Of a stretch of 54,548 bases of DNA, positions 36,618 through 44,509 are shown piece by piece. This stretch comes from an uncultured Bacteroidales bacterium. GTDB taxonomy: Bacteria; Bacteroidota; Bacteroidia; Bacteroidales; UBA932. Where the stretch lies: the NCBI GenBank assembly GCA_944325965.1, contig CALVCB010000004.1, positions 1-54,548 of the forward strand, in the 5' to 3' direction. Position 1 is the stretch's first letter, and each line of letters starts with the position of its first letter. Made by a program: the position numbers and the translations under genes. A model generated the notes under the pieces. The model did not search any database. It was given only the letters and a program-made list of their open reading frames with translations, and had not been told where the DNA came from.

Positions 36618-38852
36618 ATGAAAAAAATTCTTATTGCGGCTTTGGCCGTGCTTGCAGGAGGCATCATGCTTCAGGCAAGGGAAGTGACAGGTTCCGTAAA
36701 GTGCGGGAAGGAGCAGCTTTCCGGGGTCATTGTCTCCGACGGCAGAAGCTTCACTCTCACCGGGAAGAACGGAAAATTCAAGATGGACATAGCGGATGAT
36801 GCAGATTTCGTCTATGTAGTCACTCCGGCTGGCTATACGGCACCTTTCGAAAGCGGGGCCCCTGTGTTCTACCAGTCTGCAGAAGGGAGGAAGAAATTCG
36901 ATTTCCAGCTCGTCAGGACATCGGATTCCAAAGATTATGATATAGTTGCCATTGCGGACCCTCAGACACTGCATGAAAAGCATTTCGCCAAGTTCGAGAA
37001 GACAGGGCTTCCTGACCTGTATGCCACAGTCGAGGACTGCAAGAAGGAGCACCTGACAGTGGGCATTACCCTGGGCGACATCTGCTGGGATTCGATGAAC
37101 ATGTATCCAGCCTATAAAGAGGCTATAGCAAAGACCGGGATACCGTTTTACACTGCTATCGGCAACCATGACCACCAGAAGGACCTGCAGGGAGACCATA
37201 ACACTTCTTCCGCCTACAGGGCTGCTTTCGGCCCTGAAAACTATGCTTTCGGCATAGGCAATGATTATATGATCGTATTGGACAATATCATTTACGATAC
37301 CCAGAAAAAATATGTCGAGGGCTATGCCGACAGTGTGCTGGCCTGGGTAAAAGGACTTCTGGAATATATTCCGGAAACCTCGCATATCTTCATCGCCCAG
37401 CATGCCCCGTTCATCTACTGGTTCAAGGACTATTCATACGCCAGGAACGGAGAGAAACTTCTGGATATGCTGGAGGGCAGACAGGTGACTTTTCTTTCAG
37501 GACATACCCATATCAACAATAATTTCGATATTGCCACTGGCATCAAAGAATGCAACGTTGCCGCCATCTGCGGCACATGGTGGATTGCCGACCACTGCAA
37601 TGACGGGACTCCCGGCGGATACAAGGTGTTCGAGATGCGGGACGGAAAACTGTCATGGTACTACAAGTCCGTCGGCCATGACAAGGATTTCCAGGTGGAG
37701 ATTTTCAAACCGGGGCAGTCGCAGCTCCATCCGAACGGTGTAATTGCCAATGTATGGGACTATGACCCGTCCTGGACCGTGGAGTGGTATCAGGACGGCA
37801 GGCCGATGGGAAAAATGGAGCAGGTACTGGATTATTCTCCTATATTTATCCGTGAACTGAATGCGGTCTACAAGGACAGGGGCAAGGAGACCCCGGGTTA
37901 CAAACAGCCGAGGCCGAACATCCACTATTTCCTTGCCGAGCCTGACCAGTATGCGAAGACAGTGACCGTATGCGTCAGGGCCGGAGACGGACGTGAGTGG
38001 AAATATGATATAGATATGAAAAACTATGTCGATGTGCAGGCTCACCGCGGAGGCGCAGGCCTGATGCCCGAGAATACCGTATCCTCAATGAAGAACGCCC
38101 TTGACCTGGGTGTAAATACTCTGGAGCTGGACCTGCAGATCAGTGCTGACGGCCAGATAGTCGTTTCCCATGATGCCTACTTCCACTCAAGGTATGCCAC
38201 AAGGCCGGACGGTTCTGCCGTGCAGCCGGATGACCCGAAGGAGTACATCTATACTATGCCTTATGATTCAGTGGCAAAATATGATACCGGCATCAGGGAG
38301 AGTTCTGTATGGCCTGGGAAAGCCTGTCTTCCGGAGCATAAGCCTCTGGCTGATGACCTTATAGATTTTACTGAGTCTTATGCGAAGGAGCATGGCCTGA
38401 CGATGCCGCGGTACAACATCGAGATAAAGTCCAAGGCCGGAAAGGCCGAGGGAAAGGACTGGCCGGAGTACCACGATTTCGTAGACCGCTGCGTAGAGCT
38501 GCTTCTCTCTAAGAATCTCGGGGACAGGCTTGTCATCCAGTGCTTCGACGTAAGGGCATTGAACTACATGCATGAGAAATACCCGCAGCTCATCCTTTCG
38601 TATCTGGTAGGGGAGAAGGACAAGGACTTCGATGCTTACATGTCCCTGCTGGACTTCACTCCGCAGTGGCTCAGCCCTCACTATTCCAATACGGACGCCG
38701 ACCTGTGCCGCAAGGTCTGGGACAAGGGAATGAAGATCGTTCCTTGGACGGCCGATGAGCCGGAGGATATCCGGCGTCTGGTGGATCTGAAGGTTGATGC
38801 CATTATATCCAACTATCCTGACAGGGTTCTCAGGATTACACGTGGGTACTGA
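36618..38852 (+). CDS. Secreted metallophosphoesterase-GDPD fusion (two phosphoesterase domains)
   Basis: This 744-residue protein has a cleavable signal peptide (about residues 1-21, no lipobox). A MetallophosN-type domain covers about 22-100. The calcineurin-like core spans about 110-340, with IADPQT near 114 (Gln where His is usual, as in this subfamily), TLGDICWD near 153, GNHDHQ near 185, QHAPF near 259 and SGHTHI near 295. A MetallophosC-type linker follows. From about residue 470 a glycerophosphodiester phosphodiesterase barrel begins: AHRGG near 475, PENT near 485, ELDLQIS near 503, SHDAYF near 517, IEIKSK, and a C-terminal SNYPDRV. The parts suggest release of glycerol-3-phosphate from a phosphodiester followed by dephosphorylation. 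The order is inferred. Confidence 0.9.
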   Translation: MKKILIAALAVLAGGIMLQAREVTGSVKCGKEQLSGVIVSDGRSFTLTGKNGKFKMDIADDADFVYVVTPAGYTAPFESGAPVFYQSAEGRKKFDFQLVRTSDSKDYDIVAIADPQTLHEKHFAKFEKTGLPDLYATVEDCKKEHLTVGITLGDICWDSMNMYPAYKEAIAKTGIPFYTAIGNHDHQKDLQGDHNTSSAYRAAFGPENYAFGIGNDYMIVLDNIIYDTQKKYVEGYADSVLAWVKGLLEYIPETSHIFIAQHAPFIYWFKDYSYARNGEKLLDMLEGRQVTFLSGHTHINNNFDIATGIKECNVAAICGTWWIADHCNDGTPGGYKVFEMRDGKLSWYYKSVGHDKDFQVEIFKPGQSQLHPNGVIANVWDYDPSWTVEWYQDGRPMGKMEQVLDYSPIFIRELNAVYKDRGKETPGYKQPRPNIHYFLAEPDQYAKTVTVCVRAGDGREWKYDIDMKNYVDVQAHRGGAGLMPENTVSSMKNALDLGVNTLELDLQISADGQIVVSHDAYFHSRYATRPDGSAVQPDDPKEYIYTMPYDSVAKYDTGIRESSVWPGKACLPEHKPLADDLIDFTESYAKEHGLTMPRYNIEIKSKAGKAEGKDWPEYHDFVDRCVELLLSKNLGDRLVIQCFDVRALNYMHEKYPQLILSYLVGEKDKDFDAYMSLLDFTPQWLSPHYSNTDADLCRKVWDKGMKIVPWTADEPEDIRRLVDLKVDAIISNYPDRVLRITRGY

Positions 38853-38871
38853 CATACATAGTACAACATAG

Positions 38872-38935
38872 AATTTTCCCGGACAGGGACGGAATGTATA
38901 CAGGCATTCACGTACCGCTGTCCGGGGAAATTTTT
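38872..38935. terminator. Bidirectional hairpin between GDPD-fusion gene and rluD
   Basis: AATTTTCCCGGACAG (38872-38886) pairs with CTGTCCGGGGAAATT (38918-38932) with one mismatch. An inner GAATG/CATTC pair extends it. A-rich and T-rich flanks serve both convergent genes. Confidence 0.8.
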
Positions 38936-38952
38936 CAGGCCTGATGGGGCCG

Positions 38953-40038
38953 TCAGTCTGTTTCAGGGATCATGTTCCCTGCATATTTTCGCCATTTTTC
39001 TATAAGGGCCTGCATGTCATCCGGAATAGGGGAGTCGAACTGCAGGTGCTCTCCGGTGCGCGGGTGGATGAACCCCAGTGTCTTGGCGTGAAGGGCCTGG
39101 CGGGGGAGCAGCCTGAAGCAGTTCTCGATGAACTGGCGGTATTTGGCGTATATGGTCCCCTGGCGTATCTCCGCCCCGTCGTACCTGCTGTCGTTGAACA
39201 GCGGGTGTCCTATCCATCTGAAATGCACCCTGATCTGGTGTGTCCTTCCTGTCTCGAGACGGCATTCCACTACCGTCACGTACCCGAACCTTTCCAGTAC
39301 CTTGTAATGCGTCACGGCGTGTTTCCCGTGGTCCCCGTCAGGGAATACCTTGAACCTCATCCTGTCTGCCGGGTCGCGTCCTATGTTGCCGGTGATGGTC
39401 CCCTCGTCATCCTTGAGGTTTCCCCAGACTATTGCCACGTACCTTCGGTCTATTGAGTGCACGAAGAACTGCTTTGCCAGGTCAAGCTGCGCCTCGTCGT
39501 TCTTGGCGACCACGAGCAGCCCGGAAGTGTCCTTGTCTATCCTGTGGACAAGGACGCCCATCCTCTCGTCCTGTGCGTCCGGCCCCTGGCTTATGCCAAG
39601 GTGGTATGCAAGGGCATTGACCAGTGTGCCGGAGAAATGCCCGTGCCCTGGATGTACAACCATCCCGGCAGGCTTGTTAAGGACCAGGAGGTCGCTGTCC
39701 TCGTATATTATGTCAAGAGGGATGTTCTCCGGGAGTATTTCCAGCCCGCGCCTCTGGTACGGCATCACGAATGTCACGACATCCCCCGGCCGCACAATGC
39801 AGTTGGCCTTGGCCGTTTTCCCGTTGACTTTGATGAAATCTTCCTTTATTGCGAGCTGGATACGGTGGCGGGAGGTGTTTTCCATGTGTGTGGCCAGGTA
39901 CTTGTCTACACGCATGGGTGCCTGCCCCTTGTCGAGCTCGAAGCGGAAATGCTCGAACATCTCCTGCTGCCCGTCCTCGAAATCCGTCCCGTCATCCAGG
40001 TCTTCCGTGTTGAAGTCGTCGAAATAGTTATTTTCCAT
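38953..40038 (-). CDS. rluD: RluD-family 23S rRNA pseudouridine synthase
   Basis: This enzyme of about 361 residues isomerises uridines in 23S rRNA (positions 1911/1915/1917 for RluD; assignment to RluD is by similarity). An acidic N-terminus precedes an S4 RNA-binding domain at about 45-105 (MRVDKYLATHMENTSRHRIQ). The catalytic domain contains the signature HRIDKDTSGLLVVAKND near 182, with the catalytic Asp, and ends with the usual RTHQIRVH and HAKTLGFIHPRT motifs. ATG 40038 was chosen; it overlaps the PASTA gene by 11 bases, while an ATG at 40065 would overlap more. The pairing with a PASTA gene recurs in Bacteroidota. Confidence 0.93.
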   Translation of the reverse strand: MENNYFDDFNTEDLDDGTDFEDGQQEMFEHFRFELDKGQAPMRVDKYLATHMENTSRHRIQLAIKEDFIKVNGKTAKANCIVRPGDVVTFVMPYQRRGLEILPENIPLDIIYEDSDLLVLNKPAGMVVHPGHGHFSGTLVNALAYHLGISQGPDAQDERMGVLVHRIDKDTSGLLVVAKNDEAQLDLAKQFFVHSIDRRYVAIVWGNLKDDEGTITGNIGRDPADRMRFKVFPDGDHGKHAVTHYKVLERFGYVTVVECRLETGRTHQIRVHFRWIGHPLFNDSRYDGAEIRQGTIYAKYRQFIENCFRLLPRQALHAKTLGFIHPRTGEHLQFDSPIPDDMQALIEKWRKYAGNMIPETD

Positions 40039-40855
40039 GTACTGCATCTGAAGATAGGGAGTCAATCTGCGGCTCCGGGATCTTCGACTCGTCGAGAGTG
40101 AAATAGAGAGCCATTTCCGAACCCATGAGGTAGGTCGTTACGGATGATGTGTCAGGTTCCTGCCTGTAGACGAAGGCGTTCAGCGTATCGCTGTATGACT
40201 TGACCGTCTTGTCGAAGGTTATTTTGCTGACGTTCAACGAACTGTTGTGGACCGCATCGATGGCGGCCATATATTTTGTACCGTACAGGGTAGGGATGTA
40301 TGTCTTGTTGTCCGAGCCGCTCAGCCCCACCACAAGGTCTATTGTGGATTCGCTTTCGACAGGGGCGCCGGGCTCGATCTCCATATTGTTGTATATCTGC
40401 GCAAGGACGTTGTTGGTAGCTATGTCCTTGACATATATCAGTTTCCCGAGGTTGAGCCCTCTGGAAGAAAGTTCGGCCTTCGCCTGCCTGGTAGAATATC
40501 CGATAAGGTTTGGCATCGTGATTCTCTGCGGAAGTACAGAATTGATGGTCAAGGATATGCGCCTTCCTTTCTTGACATGGCTTCCGGCTTCCGGCACCTG
40601 GCGGTACACTGTCCCTCTCGCCATTCTCTTAAGATATACAGAATCCGTCACTTCTACACGGACATTGTGTGCGAGGGCTACCGTCCGGGCCTCGCTGACG
40701 GTCATGTTGGAGAAATCCGGTACCCTTATCTCCTCATTATGGCGTGTCATGACCTTCAGGAGAAATCCGGCCCCGACAATCAGGACCGCAAGTATCAATG
40801 CGGCCAGGAGCAGGTTCTTTACAATCCAGTTGCTGAAAAATCTTTTGAAATTCAT
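40028..40855 (-). CDS. PASTA-domain membrane protein
   Basis: This 275-residue protein has one transmembrane helix (about residues 14-35) and three PASTA repeats outside the membrane, beginning IRVPDFSNMTVSEARTVA (about 43), ITMPNLIGYSTRQAKAEL (about 112) and TYIPTLYGTKYMAAIDAV (about 185). No kinase or transpeptidase domain is attached. PASTA domains often bind peptidoglycan or beta-lactams. The gene overlaps rluD and follows the DUF362 gene by 27 bases, suggesting one transcript. Confidence 0.88.
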   Translation of the reverse strand: MNFKRFFSNWIVKNLLLAALILAVLIVGAGFLLKVMTRHNEEIRVPDFSNMTVSEARTVALAHNVRVEVTDSVYLKRMARGTVYRQVPEAGSHVKKGRRISLTINSVLPQRITMPNLIGYSTRQAKAELSSRGLNLGKLIYVKDIATNNVLAQIYNNMEIEPGAPVESESTIDLVVGLSGSDNKTYIPTLYGTKYMAAIDAVHNSSLNVSKITFDKTVKSYSDTLNAFVYRQEPDTSSVTTYLMGSEMALYFTLDESKIPEPQIDSLSSDAVHGK

Positions 40856-40882
40856 CTGACAATTTTCGTTTTCTGTCTCAGA

Positions 40883-42022
40883 CTATACTCTTACCAATGT
40901 GTATTCCCTGCTGCCGAGGCCGATTTTCTCCCCGTGCTCCACACCTGCTTCCCATCTGGTGTCAGGATGGACGATGTGGAACTTGTCCTCCCCGGTGTGG
41001 TGCATATGCTGGTGCCCGTCTCCGGAGCGGCTGTCGATGTCGGTGATGGCGTTGTTCTGCAGTATAGGCGCAGCCTTCACCATATCGGCGCATGCGCAGT
41101 CGAGAGCCACCGGATCGAATGAAGCCGCGATGCCCAGGTCAGGGATGATGGCGGCGTCGTTGTGGTTCCAGCAGTCGCAGTTCGGCGAGACGTTCATGAT
41201 GAAGCTGATGTGGAAAGACGGTTTGTTCCTGACGACCGCGAGTGCGTATTCTGCTATCTTGTAGTTGAGGGTCTCGGATGAGTCCCAGTCTTTCACTGCT
41301 GCCCCGTCATGCTGGCAGACGGCCACGCACTGTCCGCATCCTACGCATTTGCTGTAGTCGATGCTGGCCTTCTTGCCTGTGACTTTGATGGCGTCGTGCC
41401 TGCAGTATTTCTCGCAGATGCGGCAGCCTATGCAGTTGTCCTCGTTTATCACCGGCTGGGATGAGGAATGCAGCTCGAGTTTGCCGCCGACGCTGGCGGA
41501 GCCCATGCCCAGGTTCTTGAGCGCGCCCCCGAATCCCGTCTGTTCATGCCCTTTGAAGTGGTTCATCGAGATGATGATGTCCGCGTCGGCTATCGCTGCC
41601 CCTATCTTCGGGGCCTTGCAGTACTCCCCGTCAAGCTCTATCTCCTTGTAGTCCGTGCCTTTCAGCCCGTCGGCGATGATCACGTCTGCATGGGCCGAGA
41701 TGGGGTTGAACCCGTTTTCCATTGCTGCCTTCAGGTGGTCCACTGCATTTGACCGGCCGCCCGAATAGAGGGTGTTGCTGTCTGTGAGGAATACCTTGGC
41801 CCCCATTTCCTTGAGGAGGTCTACGAGGGCGGCTACGTAGTTGTGCCTGATGTATGCTATGTTGCCCGGCTCGCCGAAATGTATCTTGATTGCCGTGAAC
41901 TTGTCCTTGAAATCTATCTGGCCGATCCCGGCACGCCTGACCAGTTTCTGCAGCTTCTGCGGCAGGCTGTTGCCCGGAGACGTCCTCAGGTCAGTGAAGT
42001 AAACTGTTGGTCTGTTGTCCAT
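40883..42022 (-). CDS. DUF362 protein with two [4Fe-4S] motifs
   Basis: The 379-residue product has a DUF362 domain at about residues 35-185 and 240-320 (KIHFGEPGNIAYIRHNY, then SMNHFKGHEQTGFGGALKNL). Between them lie two ferredoxin-type clusters: CIGCRICEKYC near 198 and CVGCGQCVAVC near 227. It is probably a soluble redox protein in the cytoplasm; no signal peptide is seen. The DUF362 reaction is not established. The C-terminus is His-rich around GDGHQHMHHTGED. A -7 box (42045-42052) gives it its own promoter. Confidence 0.87.
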   Translation of the reverse strand: MDNRPTVYFTDLRTSPGNSLPQKLQKLVRRAGIGQIDFKDKFTAIKIHFGEPGNIAYIRHNYVAALVDLLKEMGAKVFLTDSNTLYSGGRSNAVDHLKAAMENGFNPISAHADVIIADGLKGTDYKEIELDGEYCKAPKIGAAIADADIIISMNHFKGHEQTGFGGALKNLGMGSASVGGKLELHSSSQPVINEDNCIGCRICEKYCRHDAIKVTGKKASIDYSKCVGCGQCVAVCQHDGAAVKDWDSSETLNYKIAEYALAVVRNKPSFHISFIMNVSPNCDCWNHNDAAIIPDLGIAASFDPVALDCACADMVKAAPILQNNAITDIDSRSGDGHQHMHHTGEDKFHIVHPDTRWEAGVEHGEKIGLGSREYTLVRV

Positions 42023-42044
42023 AATGATTGAGATTTAAATCCTT

Positions 42045-42052
42045 CAAAGTTA
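42045..42052 (-). promoter_or_regulatory. -7 box for the DUF362 gene
   Basis: TAACTTTG on the minus strand, 22 bases before the ATG at 42022. No good -33 element was seen. Confidence 0.5.
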
Positions 42053-42076
42053 GTCAAAAAAATGTTAGCCGCGTCC

Positions 42077-42727
42077 TTACAGTAGCGGCATCCCCTGAAA
42101 AATCACCCTGAAAAGCCCTTCTCCTATCAGCGAGAGCCCGATGATTACGATGATGGCCCCTGTTATCCTGTTCACCCACATGATTGTCTGCAGCTTGAAC
42201 CTTTTCCTGAAATGGTCCAGCAGAGCGGTGACGCAGAACCAGTATGTGGCCGCCCCGGCGCTCACTGCGAGTATTATGGGGGCCACTTTCCAGTCGTGGG
42301 GAGAGGAGTTGCCCATGCCGAAGAAGGCGAATAGGGCGAAAATGACGAAAATCGCCCCGGGATTGGAGAACCCCAGTGCCAGAGCCTGGAGGAAGTCCTT
42401 GATGGATATGGACTTGGTCGCCGATCCGGCCTTGACTTTCCTGAACGGGTTCGAGACAGCCATCCTCCAGCCCACCACGGCAACGATAATACCTCCGGCG
42501 AGCAGTATGACCACTCTGTTCTCTTCGATTATCCTCTGGGCCAGGGCCAATGCGAATATCGCTATGATCGAGAACACCGTATCCACCAGACATGCCCCGA
42601 GCCCTGTAACGAAGCCGGCCTTGTGCCCTTTGCTGAGCGAAATCTGGATGACAAGTATCGCAATGGGGCCGACCGGGGCCGATGCGCAGACACCTATCAG
42701 AAATGCTTTCAGTATATCCGTTATCAT
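42077..42727 (-). CDS. LysE-family amino acid exporter
   Basis: The 216-residue protein has six hydrophobic segments and the LysE/RhtB start MITDILKAFLIGVCASAPVGPIA, whose ASAPVGP motif is the family hallmark. GFVTGLGACLVDTVF (about 38) and LGFSNPGAIFVIFALF (about 118) follow. It would export an amino acid or a related metabolite across the inner membrane; the substrate is unknown. It is transcribed divergently from lnt, with overlapping control regions. Confidence 0.9.
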   Translation of the reverse strand: MITDILKAFLIGVCASAPVGPIAILVIQISLSKGHKAGFVTGLGACLVDTVFSIIAIFALALAQRIIEENRVVILLAGGIIVAVVGWRMAVSNPFRKVKAGSATKSISIKDFLQALALGFSNPGAIFVIFALFAFFGMGNSSPHDWKVAPIILAVSAGAATYWFCVTALLDHFRKRFKLQTIMWVNRITGAIIVIIGLSLIGEGLFRVIFQGMPLL

Positions 42728-42746
42728 AACTGACGATTTGGCATCG

Positions 42747-42774
42747 CAAAAATAGTATAATTTTTATATATTTG
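42747..42774. promoter_or_regulatory. Divergent -7 boxes for lysE-type gene and lnt
   Basis: TATTTTTG on the minus strand (42747-42754) faces the LysE-type gene; TATATTTG on the plus strand (42767-42774) faces lnt, 55 bases before its ATG. Only 12 bases separate them, so the polymerases would compete. Neither has a strong -33 match. Confidence 0.5.
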
Positions 42775-42829
42775 CCGTTTATGTTTTTCTGAAACCTTAT
42801 AAATTCGCCATGCCGGCGTTAGCGTAAAC

Positions 42830-44509
42830 ATGAGAAAAAAAACTGCTCCAACGATTCCGGCCGGGACGCGTGTCCTGCTGTGGGTGCTTGTGCTGCTGTT
42901 TGCGGCACTGATGTCCCTGCCGTTCCTCGTACCTCACTGCGGATTCACCGCCTTGTTCGGCTTTATCCCCCTGCTTTGCATGGAACGCATTGCCTCAATG
43001 CTGAAAATCAGGAGGGTATGGATATACCACTACAGCGCTTTCGTCCTTTGGAACGTGTGCACCACTTTCTGGGTGAGCAACGCTACCATAGGAGGCGGCA
43101 TCTTCGCCGTCCTTGCCAACGCACTGCAGATGTCCCTGATATTCGGTGTGTTCAGGTTCAGCCGGAAATATTTCAAGGGGGCGCTGCCTTATATCTTCCT
43201 TGCGGTGATGTGGATAGCGTGGGAGAGGGTTTATTTCGATGTGGATATTTCATGGCCGTGGCTCGTTCTGGGCAACGCCTTTGCCCGCAGCCTTCAGTCC
43301 ATACAGTGGTATGAGTTCACAGGTACCCTCGGCGGCTCTCTGTGGGTGTGGGCGGGCAACCTCCTCCTGTTTGCCCTGATGGTGTCCCTGTCCGACGGGA
43401 GCTGGGCGTTCAAGTACAATGCCAAGGCCAAGACGGCCCTTGTTTCATCATGTGTGATTGTCATCGCCGCCCCGTTCATCCTCTCGAAGATAATGTTTGA
43501 CAGATACCAGGAGAAGGAGGATCCGGTGGAAGTGCTTGTGGTCCAGCCGAATTTCGACCCTTACCAGAAATTCGAGGCCCTGCCGCAGTCGAAGCAGACG
43601 GCAATCCTTCTGGACCAGGTCAGGAACTCGATCAGCGACAGGAAAGTGGAGCATGTGGAAGACGGCGACAGCACTGCGGCCGATGCTTCCGGCATTTCCC
43701 CTCTGCTCGTCCTTGCTCCTGAGACTTTCACAAGCGACATCATTACCAATGACTACCTTCTCAGCCCAACATACCGGAGATTCACCGGTTTCCTGGAAGA
43801 CTATCCGGGTGTGGACATCCTTTTCGGTGCGTCTTCATATACATACTATAATCAGCCCGAGGCACCGTCTTATACGGCCAGGAGGGTCAGGGACGGCAGG
43901 TGGGTCGAGTCGCATAATTCCGCCCTTGTCGTGGACGGGAGCGGCAGGGCGGAGATTTTCCACAAGAGCAAGCTCGTCGTCGGTGTCGAGATGATGCCTT
44001 ACCCGTCCGTGTTCGCCCCCCTTGACGAAAAGCTCGGCGGGGTATTCGGCAGGTGCGTCGGGCAGGATGAAATCTCTCTGCTTCACTGTGGGGACATCCC
44101 GTTCGGCTGTGCCGTATGCTATGAGTCTGTCTACGGGGAATATTTCACCGGCTATGCGAAGAAGGGGGCCCGTTTCATGACGGTAATCACCAATGACGCA
44201 TGGTGGGGGAATACCCCGGGATACAGGCAGCATCTCAGCTATTCTTCTTTAAGGGCTATAGAGACACGCAGAAGTATAGCCCGCTGTGCAAATACCGGCA
44301 TATCCGCGATAATAGACCAGCGCGGCGTCATCCATGAGCAGACCCCGTGGTGGGAGCAGGCGGTAATCCGCAGCAGTGTCAATATGAATGACAAGATAAC
44401 CCTCTTTGTGAAATACGGGGACATCACCGGCCGGGCATGCACATTCATATTCGCCCTGCTGGCCCTTTCACTTTTAGTGAAGATGGTATTGTGGCGTAAA
44501 TCACGCTAA
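42830..44509 (+). CDS. lnt: Apolipoprotein N-acyltransferase
   Basis: This 559-residue inner-membrane enzyme adds the third acyl chain to lipoproteins. Several transmembrane segments span residues about 15-215. The nitrilase-type domain runs from about 225 to 515 with the E-K-C triad: Glu in LAPETF near 301, Lys in HKSKLVVGVE near 383, and Cys in AVCYES near 430. A final helix (FIFALLALSLLVKMVLW) ends the protein. The gene ends in a stop codon that shares two bases with the stop of the convergent thioredoxin-like gene. Confidence 0.95.
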   Translation: MRKKTAPTIPAGTRVLLWVLVLLFAALMSLPFLVPHCGFTALFGFIPLLCMERIASMLKIRRVWIYHYSAFVLWNVCTTFWVSNATIGGGIFAVLANALQMSLIFGVFRFSRKYFKGALPYIFLAVMWIAWERVYFDVDISWPWLVLGNAFARSLQSIQWYEFTGTLGGSLWVWAGNLLLFALMVSLSDGSWAFKYNAKAKTALVSSCVIVIAAPFILSKIMFDRYQEKEDPVEVLVVQPNFDPYQKFEALPQSKQTAILLDQVRNSISDRKVEHVEDGDSTAADASGISPLLVLAPETFTSDIITNDYLLSPTYRRFTGFLEDYPGVDILFGASSYTYYNQPEAPSYTARRVRDGRWVESHNSALVVDGSGRAEIFHKSKLVVGVEMMPYPSVFAPLDEKLGGVFGRCVGQDEISLLHCGDIPFGCAVCYESVYGEYFTGYAKKGARFMTVITNDAWWGNTPGYRQHLSYSSLRAIETRRSIARCANTGISAIIDQRGVIHEQTPWWEQAVIRSSVNMNDKITLFVKYGDITGRACTFIFALLALSLLVKMVLWRKSR

